NCBI GenBank assembly: GCA_910584935.1
Contig: CAJUDU010000014.1
Location: 1 to 47,768, forward strand
Source: an uncultured Butyricicoccus sp.
GTDB lineage: Bacteria > Bacillota > Clostridia > Oscillospirales > Butyricicoccaceae
Reading direction: 5' to 3'
Length of the DNA stretch: 47,768 bases
Below, piece by piece: positions 41,756 to 47,768 of this stretch; the first letter of the stretch is position 1, and each line of letters opens with the position of its first letter. The notes under the pieces are model-generated. The model searched no databases, was not told the origin of the DNA, and saw nothing but the letters and a program-made list of their open reading frames with translations. Made by a program: the position numbers and the translations under genes.

Positions 41756-43035
41756 TGAGAGCATCAGAAGCAATTTTTGAACGCGCAAAGCGCGTATTGC
41801 CAGGCGGAGTAAATTCCCCAGTGCGCGCATTCCGGGCAGTTGGCGGCACGCCGCCATTTATCACTAAGGGCAAAGGATGCCGTATTTGGGATTTAGACGG
41901 CAAAGAATATATTGATTTTGTTGGTTCTTGGGGACCGTTGATTCTTGGGCATAGTTATGCGCCAGTGCTGCAAGCAGTTGAAAAAGCAATGCGTAATGGG
42001 CTTTCTTTTGGTGCGCCGACAGCGATTGAAGTGGATGTTGCGGAATTGTTAGTTGCTATGGTGCCCAATATCGAAATGGTGCGTATGGTCAATTCTGGAA
42101 CAGAAGCGGTGATGTCTGCATTGCGCGTGGCACGCGGTGTCACTGGACGTGAAAAAATCATCAAATTTGAAGGATGTTACCATGGGCATTCAGATGCCAT
42201 GTTGGTTGGGGCAGGTTCTGGCGCACTGACACAAGGAGAACCGGATTCCAAGGGGGTAACACAAGGCGCGGCAGGCGATACCCTTACAGCACAATATAAT
42301 GATTTGCATTCTGTGCAGGCATTATTTGATGCCAACCCGGATGAAATTGCAGCCATTATTGTGGAACCTGTTGCGGCAAATATGGGGGTTGTACCACCGC
42401 AGAAAGGTTTTCTCGAAGGGCTGCGTGCCATGTGTGATAAGTATCATGCGTTGCTGATTTTTGATGAAGTGATTACTGGATTTCGCTTGGCACGCGGCGG
42501 CGCACAGGAATATTTCCATGTACGTGCGGACATTGTGACATTTGGTAAAATTATTGGCGGCGGTATGCCAGTCGGTGCATATGCAGCCAGCCGGGAAATT
42601 ATGCGCCAAGTCGCTCCAACAGGACCGATTTATCAGGCAGGCACATTGTCAGGGAACCCGGTTGCGATGGCAGCAGGGCTTGCACAACTCCAAATATTAG
42701 ACCAAAATTCGGGATATTATACTGATATGGAACGCAAAGCCCAGGCAATGGCGCAGGCAATGCGCAATAGCGCGGAAAAACATCATATAAAATTAACCGT
42801 CAATCAGTGTGGCGCATTATTGTGCCCTTACTTCACAGATGATCCGGTAAATACCTTTACAGATACGAAAAAATCTGATTTAGAACAGTTTAAGCAGTAT
42901 TTTCATGGGATGCTGGCACGCGGCATTTATATTGCGCCAAGTCAGTTTGAAGCAGTATTTATCAACATCAGCCATAAAGATGCAGATATTGCTGCGGCTT
43001 GCAGTGCGGTTGATGCAGTGTTTGCGGATCTATGA
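41755..43035 (+). CDS. hemL: Glutamate-1-semialdehyde 2,1-aminomutase
   Basis: HemL converts glutamate-1-semialdehyde to 5-aminolevulinate with PMP/PLP. The 426-residue protein opens ASEAIFERAKRVLPGGVNSP, with VRMVNSGTEAVMSALRVAR, KFEGCYHGHSDAMLVGAGSG, LIFDEVITGFRLARGGAQE and the PLP lysine in TFGKIIGGGMPVGAYA near residue 265. It overlaps hemB by 1 nt and cbiA by 4 nt. hemA and hemL together establish the C5 route. Confidence 0.95.
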   Translation: MRASEAIFERAKRVLPGGVNSPVRAFRAVGGTPPFITKGKGCRIWDLDGKEYIDFVGSWGPLILGHSYAPVLQAVEKAMRNGLSFGAPTAIEVDVAELLVAMVPNIEMVRMVNSGTEAVMSALRVARGVTGREKIIKFEGCYHGHSDAMLVGAGSGALTQGEPDSKGVTQGAAGDTLTAQYNDLHSVQALFDANPDEIAAIIVEPVAANMGVVPPQKGFLEGLRAMCDKYHALLIFDEVITGFRLARGGAQEYFHVRADIVTFGKIIGGGMPVGAYAASREIMRQVAPTGPIYQAGTLSGNPVAMAAGLAQLQILDQNSGYYTDMERKAQAMAQAMRNSAEKHHIKLTVNQCGALLCPYFTDDPVNTFTDTKKSDLEQFKQYFHGMLARGIYIAPSQFEAVFINISHKDADIAAACSAVDAVFADL

Positions 43036-44384
43036 TGAATAAAACAATGCCGCGCTTATTAATTGGCGGTACAAACAGCGGTTGTGGCAAAACAACGGTG
43101 TCAACAGCACTGATGCAGGCGTTAAAGCGGCGATGTAAAGGTTTATATGCGTTCAAGTGCGGGCCGGATTACATTGACCCAATGTTCCATACCGCAGTTC
43201 TGGGGATACCCAGCCGCAATCTGGATTTATTCTTTATGGGGGAAGATGAATGCCGCGCAGAGTTGGCACATACGATTTCGACAGATGGCTACGGTATTAT
43301 AGAAGGTGTGATGGGCTTTTATGATGGGATTTCTGGCACAACTGATACCGCTTCAGCGGCGCATCTTGCCCGTGTGACGGATACGCCTGCGGTACTGGTT
43401 GCCAGCCCGAAAGGTCAGTCATTTTCACTTGCCGCGACACTGAAAGGGTTTGCTGAATTTGCACCGAATACATTACGTGGCATCATACTCAATGGAGTTT
43501 CACAAGGAATGTATCCATTTTATCGGTCGATTGCCGAAAAAAGTGGACTTTCAGTATATGGTTATTTGCCGCATATCCCAGAAGCGGAAATCCCAGACAG
43601 GCATTTGGGGCTTGTGACCGCCGGGGAAATTGAAGGTTTACAGCATAAACTGAATTTATTGGCAGATTGCGCAGAAAAAACATTGGATTTAGATGGGTTA
43701 CTTACCCTTGCGCAGCAAGCGCCGATGCTGGAATACCCTCCGGTGGCTCCGATGCACCGAGAAAATGTCCGCATTGCGGTTGCTTATGATAAGGCATTTT
43801 GTTTTTATTATGCACATAATTTTGATATGCTGCGTGCGTGCGGGGCAGAATTGGTTATGTTTTCGCCGCTTGCTGATGAAAATTTCCCAGATAATATCAA
43901 TGGGCTATATCTTGGCGGCGGATATCCAGAATTGTATCTGGAAAAATTATCGCAAAATGAAAGCCTGCGTACACAGCTTGCGCTTCATATCCAAAATGGC
44001 TTGCCAATGATTGCTGAATGCGGTGGATTTATGTATTTGCATCAGCAAATTGCCGATGGACAGCGGCAATATCCTATGGTTGGTGTTTTCCCAGGGACAG
44101 CACAGCTATCCAATAAGCTGCAAAACTTTGGATATATAACATTAACAGCACAAAAAGATGGTTTGCTTTGTTCGTCTGGCAGCCAACTACGTGCCCATGA
44201 GTTCCATTATTCGGTATCTGATAACACAGGGAATGCGTTCTATGCGGAAAAACCAAATGGAAAGTCATGGCGTTGTGCGCATATGACAGATCATTTTTAT
44301 GCGGGATATCCCCATTTATATTTTGGGCACGCGCTTGCAGAACGATTTGTGCGGAAATGCGCCAATTATGAGGTGGAAAAATGA
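43032..44384 (+). CDS. cbiA: Cobyrinate a,c-diamide synthase CbiA
   Basis: CbiA amidates the a and c side chains using glutamine and ATP. The 450-residue protein has the N-terminal P-loop LIGGTNSGCGKTTVSTALM and KCGPDYIDPMFHT, LDLFFMGEDE, EGVMGFYDG. The C-terminal class I glutaminase part carries GLYLGGGYPELYLEKLS and the nucleophile region MIAECGGFMYLHQ. These match CbiA/CobB rather than the cobyric acid synthase CbiP. Coupled by ATGA at both ends. Confidence 0.93.
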   Translation: MMNKTMPRLLIGGTNSGCGKTTVSTALMQALKRRCKGLYAFKCGPDYIDPMFHTAVLGIPSRNLDLFFMGEDECRAELAHTISTDGYGIIEGVMGFYDGISGTTDTASAAHLARVTDTPAVLVASPKGQSFSLAATLKGFAEFAPNTLRGIILNGVSQGMYPFYRSIAEKSGLSVYGYLPHIPEAEIPDRHLGLVTAGEIEGLQHKLNLLADCAEKTLDLDGLLTLAQQAPMLEYPPVAPMHRENVRIAVAYDKAFCFYYAHNFDMLRACGAELVMFSPLADENFPDNINGLYLGGGYPELYLEKLSQNESLRTQLALHIQNGLPMIAECGGFMYLHQQIADGQRQYPMVGVFPGTAQLSNKLQNFGYITLTAQKDGLLCSSGSQLRAHEFHYSVSDNTGNAFYAEKPNGKSWRCAHMTDHFYAGYPHLYFGHALAERFVRKCANYEVEK

Positions 44385-45439
44385 ATTTACAGCAGGAAAT
44401 AAAACGGATACAGCCATTATGTGCGCAAAGTATGGAAGCGGCACGGCATCGGTTTTCAAATATTGCAATCCCACTTGGCAGCCTAGGTCTGCTGCAGGAT
44501 GCAATTATTCAGCTTGCAGGCATTCAGCGCCGTGCAAAACCAGAAATCAGTAAACGTGCCGTTGTGGTATTTTGTGCGGATAATGGTGTTGTAGCACAAG
44601 GCGTGACTCAATGTGGTCAGGAAGTCACTGCAATTGTGACAGAAAATCTATCCTGTGCGCAGACAACCGTTTGCTTAATGGCACAAAAAGCAAATGTGGA
44701 TGTTATCCCCGTAGATATTGGCGTTGCACGGGAGGTAAACGGCGACAAAATACGTAAATGCAAAATTATGTACGGTACAAATGATATGACTCAAATGCCT
44801 GCCATGACACGGGAACAAGCCTTTACAGCCATTGAAACTGGGATTTTAATGGCGCAGGAATGCTATGAAAAAGGATATCAGTTGCTCTGTGTAGGGGAAA
44901 TGGGCATTGGCAATACAACCAGTACAGCGGCGATGACAGCCGCATTATTGCATCTGCCCGCAGAGCAGGTGACAGGACGGGGCGCAGGGCTTTCCAGCGA
45001 GGGGTTTGAACGGAAAATTGCCGCAATCCGGCAGGCAATTGCAGTAAATCAGCCAGATGCAAACGACCCGATTGATGTGCTGCATAAAGTTGGCGGGCTG
45101 GATATTGCAGGTATGGTTGGTTTATATTTAGGCGGCGCAATTTATGGGCTTCCTGTTGTGGTGGATGGCGTGATTGCCTGTGCAGCGGCATTGTGTGCTG
45201 TGTGCATTTGTCCCGCAGTACGGGATTATATGTTGGTTTCTCATCAATCCGAAGAACCTGCTGGCGCAATTTTGCTGGAAGCACTTCATGCAAAGCCATT
45301 TATCACCGCAGGAATGCGGCTTGGTGAGGGCACTGGCGCTGTCGCGGCAGTGGCTTTGTTGGATTTGGCGCTTGCGCCGTATCTTGGTATGGTCAGTTTT
45401 GAGCAGGCAAATATTGAAGCGTATCAGCCGCTTACTTAA
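44381..45439 (+). CDS. cobT: Nicotinate-nucleotide-dimethylbenzimidazole phosphoribosyltransferase
   Basis: CobT activates the lower ligand base as its alpha-riboside phosphate. The 352-residue protein has PLGSLGLLQDAIIQLAGIQ, VVVFCADNGVVAQGVTQ, CVGEMGIGNTTSTAAMTAAL, VTGRGAGLSSEG, and the late catalytic glutamate region MRLGEGTGAVAAVALLD. No benzimidazole-making genes (bza or bluB) are in the window, so the base is probably scavenged or made elsewhere. Confidence 0.95.
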   Translation: MNLQQEIKRIQPLCAQSMEAARHRFSNIAIPLGSLGLLQDAIIQLAGIQRRAKPEISKRAVVVFCADNGVVAQGVTQCGQEVTAIVTENLSCAQTTVCLMAQKANVDVIPVDIGVAREVNGDKIRKCKIMYGTNDMTQMPAMTREQAFTAIETGILMAQECYEKGYQLLCVGEMGIGNTTSTAAMTAALLHLPAEQVTGRGAGLSSEGFERKIAAIRQAIAVNQPDANDPIDVLHKVGGLDIAGMVGLYLGGAIYGLPVVVDGVIACAAALCAVCICPAVRDYMLVSHQSEEPAGAILLEALHAKPFITAGMRLGEGTGAVAAVALLDLALAPYLGMVSFEQANIEAYQPLT

Positions 45440-45450
45440 AGGAAAAATTT

Positions 45451-45984
45451 ATGAAAATCATAATCACAGGCGGTGCGGCTTGTGGCAAGTCGGCCCATGC
45501 GGAACGCATTTTATGTAAGCATACGCCCGGCGGTTCACGCCTGTATATGGCAACCATGCAGCCATTTGGTGACGCTGGTCAGGCGCGAATTGCCCGGCAT
45601 CGAAAACTCCGTGCGGGCAAAGGTTTTGAAACCGCAGAACAATATACCGGCTTGGCATACTTTACAGCAGCAAAACATTACGATGGTATTTTGCTGGAAT
45701 GTATAACAAATCTGTTGGCAAATGAGTTATTTTCTCCGGAAGGTGCGAGGCAAAATGCGGTTTCGGCAATTCTTGAAGGCATCAATAGACTGGAAAAGCA
45801 ATGCAGTACACTTGTCATTGTCACAGGTGAAATCTTTTCAGATGGAGAAACTTACCCGCCGGAAACTATGCAGTATATTAAAATGCTGGGAGATATTAAT
45901 CGTGCACTTTTTGATGCGGCAGATGCAGCAGCGGAATCAGTTTGCGGTATTTTGATTCCATATAAGGGGGAAACATTGCTGTGA
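45451..45984 (+). CDS. cobU: Adenosylcobinamide kinase / guanylyltransferase CobU
   Basis: CobU phosphorylates adenosylcobinamide and transfers GMP. The 177-residue protein has the P-loop ITGGAACGKSAHAERIL near residues 4-20, YMATMQPFGDAGQARIARHR and LLECITNLLANELF. VTGEIFSDGETYPPETMQYI replaces the more usual VSNEVG-type stretch, so this copy is somewhat divergent. It overlaps cobS by 4 nt. Confidence 0.88.
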   Translation: MKIIITGGAACGKSAHAERILCKHTPGGSRLYMATMQPFGDAGQARIARHRKLRAGKGFETAEQYTGLAYFTAAKHYDGILLECITNLLANELFSPEGARQNAVSAILEGINRLEKQCSTLVIVTGEIFSDGETYPPETMQYIKMLGDINRALFDAADAAAESVCGILIPYKGETLL

Positions 45985-46763
45985 AAAGTATTTTCAGCGG
46001 TTTTTTAGTTGCATTTTCTTTATATTCTGCAGTTCCAGTACCACAGGTGACATGGGAGAAAAAAACCATGCGATGGGCATTGTCCTTTTTACCATTGGTT
46101 GGATTGCTGATTGGCGGAGTAGAGTGGCTGTGGTTTCATTTTTGTATTGTTTTTAACGCATCTGTTATCTTTTATGCTGTCATAGCAGCGCTTTTGCCGC
46201 TGATTATTTCTGGCGGTATCCATTTGGATGGCTTATGTGATACCTGCGATGCACTTTGTTCCTTTGGCGACCAGGAAAAACGGTTGGCAATCTTAAAAGA
46301 TTCCCATGTAGGCGCATTTGGCCCGTTATGGCTGATGGCATTTTTGATGGCAGAAACTGCTTGCTTTGCACAGGTATATGAAACTCCGCAAGGGTTTCCG
46401 ATGATATGCATAAGTTTTGCGACAGCACGCGCTATGGGGGGCTGTAAAATTGTCACTATGCCATGCGCCAAAAACAGTGGGCTTGTATATCTTTTTGCGG
46501 AAAATAGCGATAAAAAAACAGTTTTTGTGACACTTATATTTGAAATTATGCTTTATTTTGTAATTAAAGCATATTATCTGCACTTTGTTTGTGCAGGGCT
46601 GTGTCTGGCAGCAGCTGGAATTATGGTGTTTTGGTATCTGCTGCATCATAAAATGTGTTTATCTGCTTTTGGCGGTATTACAGGCGATTTGACAGGTTTT
46701 TTTATTTCGCTAACTGAACTTCTTTTCCTTGCTATTGCTGCAATTGGAGGGCTGATATTATGA
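45981..46763 (+). CDS. cobS: Adenosylcobinamide-GDP ribazoletransferase CobS
   Basis: CobS joins the nucleotide loop to the corrin in the membrane. The 260-residue protein starts at GTG 45981 (AAGGGGGAAA upstream) and has six or more hydrophobic segments. The catalytic region is GGIHLDGLCDTCDALCSFGD followed by KDSHVGAFGPL, with FGGITGDLTGFF near the C-terminus. These are the expected magnesium-binding acidic motifs. Confidence 0.94.
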   Translation: MKSIFSGFLVAFSLYSAVPVPQVTWEKKTMRWALSFLPLVGLLIGGVEWLWFHFCIVFNASVIFYAVIAALLPLIISGGIHLDGLCDTCDALCSFGDQEKRLAILKDSHVGAFGPLWLMAFLMAETACFAQVYETPQGFPMICISFATARAMGGCKIVTMPCAKNSGLVYLFAENSDKKTVFVTLIFEIMLYFVIKAYYLHFVCAGLCLAAAGIMVFWYLLHHKMCLSAFGGITGDLTGFFISLTELLFLAIAAIGGLIL

Positions 46764-47149
46764 CAGTTTTAATCATAGGAGGCGCCTATCAAGGCAAACG
46801 CCAATTTGCAAAAGACAGGTTTGGGCTTCAGGATATGGATTTCATATCAGGTGAAACCTGTACACCTGCGGCATTTGCCCATGCAAAAGCAGTGGATGGG
46901 TTGCATTCTTATATCCGCCGCTTTATGGAGCAGGATAACAGCGAAATACTACAAAAACTCAATGGAAAAATTGTGATTTGCAATGAAATTGGCTGTGGTG
47001 TAGTCCCAGTAGAACAGGAACAGGAGCTATGGCGGGAAAAGACTGGACGAATATGCTGTGATTTTGCAAAGCAGGCGGAGATTGTTGTACGTGTCCATGC
47101 AGGGCTTGGGCATATCTTGAAAGGACAAATTGGCGGAGGGGTTCCATGA
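46760..47149 (+). CDS. Second, short CobU-like P-loop protein
   Basis: The 129-residue protein begins with a CobU-like P-loop, LIIGGAYQGKRQFAKDRF. It contains VICNEIGCGVVPVEQEQELW, which matches the CobU stretch VxNEVGxGIVPxxxxxRxFRD, and then REKTGR. It is shorter than CobU (about 180) and lacks the middle part. The first CobU here has lost the NEIG-type motif that this one keeps, so the two may complement each other. That is an inference; a separate regulatory or kinase role is also possible. Confidence 0.75.
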   Translation: MTVLIIGGAYQGKRQFAKDRFGLQDMDFISGETCTPAAFAHAKAVDGLHSYIRRFMEQDNSEILQKLNGKIVICNEIGCGVVPVEQEQELWREKTGRICCDFAKQAEIVVRVHAGLGHILKGQIGGGVP

Positions 47150-47768
47150 TGCAGTATGGGCATGGCGGTGATATTTATTCTTATGCGGAACAGTTCTCAG
47201 GGCAGGCGGTATTGGATTTTTCCTCTAACATTAACCCGCTTGGTACACCAGAACCAGTACGATGTGCTATACGGGATGCGGCAGCGCAATGTAGCCATTA
47301 TCCAGACCCATTTTGCCGCCAATTGACAAAGGCGCTTGCGAATAAATACAGGCTTGCCCCAGAAATGATTTTTTGTGCAAATGGAGCGGCAGATGTTTTT
47401 TTCCGGCTTGTGGATGTCCTGCGCCCGAAAAAAGCATTGCTTACCGCGCCCACTTTTTCAGAATATGCTGCTGCATTGTCACGGCAAGGCTGTATGGTGC
47501 AGTATCATTCTTTATTCCCTGCTGAAGGGTTTGCTGTGACAGAACGAATTTTAGACGCACTGAAAGACATTGATATTTGTTTTTTGTGCAGTCCCAATAA
47601 TCCAACAGGATGTATCATAGAACCAGAACTTTTGCACCAGATTGCCCGTCATTGTGAACAGGAAAATATTTGGCTGGTTATGGATGAATGCTTTATGGAT
47701 TTTGTGGTGAATGGGGAACAGTATACTCTTTTACCGTATTTGCGGCAGTTAAAACGACTGGTTGTTGT
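47146..47768 (+). CDS. cobD: Threonine-phosphate decarboxylase / CobC-type aminotransferase (partial)
   Basis: The frame runs off the right edge after 207 residues. It matches the N-terminal half of PLP-dependent CobD/CobC, which makes aminopropanol phosphate for the nucleotide loop: YGHGGDIYSYAEQF, LDFSSNINPLGTPEPVR, SHYPDPFCRQL, FCANGAADVFFRLVDVL, FLCSPNNPTGCII and VMDECFMDF. The PLP lysine lies beyond the window. ATG 47146 overlaps the previous stop. ATG 47149 is equally possible. Confidence 0.9.
   Translation, partial: MMQYGHGGDIYSYAEQFSGQAVLDFSSNINPLGTPEPVRCAIRDAAAQCSHYPDPFCRQLTKALANKYRLAPEMIFCANGAADVFFRLVDVLRPKKALLTAPTFSEYAAALSRQGCMVQYHSLFPAEGFAVTERILDALKDIDICFLCSPNNPTGCIIEPELLHQIARHCEQENIWLVMDECFMDFVVNGEQYTLLPYLRQLKRLVV

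Overview
The window looks like a chromosome segment of an anaerobic, low-to-medium GC Firmicute of class Clostridia, probably gut-type Oscillospirales. Supporting signs are the spoIIAA-spoIIAB-sigF sporulation operon, a sigG-type gene, a T-box leader before valS, an FMN/riboflavin-type ECF S component, a corrinoid-linked C1 cluster and the anaerobic (early cobalt insertion) cobalamin pathway. Genes use AGGAGG-like ribosome sites and TTGACA-N17-TATAAT promoters. The species cannot be named from the sequence. I see no rRNA, tRNA, CRISPR array, insertion sequence or prophage.

Positions 1-12.5 kb hold housekeeping and accessory genes: the 3' tip of an unknown gene, a HIT hydrolase, comEC, holA, rnmV and a RibU-type transporter. 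A decayed AraC remnant follows, then a DMT exporter, an orphan small protein with a textbook promoter and terminator, an XRE regulator, rtcB, a sigG-type gene with a disrupted C-terminal helix-turn-helix, an MTA/SAH deaminase with a purine nucleoside phosphorylase, and a lone HPt protein. Positions 12.6-21.1 kb hold T-box-valS, folC, the spoIIA operon and a pcrA/uvrD helicase.

Positions 21.1-28.1 kb form a corrinoid/C1 island. A HyuA-like ASKHA protein and a RACo-like ferredoxin-ASKHA protein lie on the minus strand. A DUF1638 protein and an MtaA/UroD-like zinc methyltransferase lie on the plus strand, and a PocR-AraC regulator follows on the minus strand. No corrinoid protein and no substrate-specific methyltransferase (MttB/MtaB type) is present, so partners must lie elsewhere or the system is unusual.

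Positions 28.3-47.8 kb are one long block for cobalt uptake and corrin synthesis. cbiQ-cbiO has its own promoter with an inverted repeat over the -35 box. A second promoter and a cobalamin riboswitch then precede cbiM-cbiN-cbiD-cbiL-cbiF-cbiG-hemA-cbiH-cbiJ/sirC-hemC-cobA/hemD-hemB-hemL-cbiA-cobT-cobU-cobS-(CobU-like)-cobD. Most junctions overlap by 4 nt (ATGA). The operon encodes its own supply of uroporphyrinogen III from glutamyl-tRNA, methylation and reduction of the macrocycle, a,c-amidation and nucleotide loop assembly. Not seen here are cbiK/cbiX, cbiE, cbiT, cbiC, cbiP, cbiB, an adenosyltransferase and hemE. Some may lie beyond the right edge, where cobD is cut.

The points most worth a second look are the broken sigG recognition helix beneath an intact SigF/SigG-type promoter, the ComEC whose hydrolase domain has lost its metal motif, the donor-less corrinoid island with two tandem ASKHA proteins, the split cbiQO/riboswitch/cbiMN layout next to a PocR regulator, and the CbiJ-SirC fusion.
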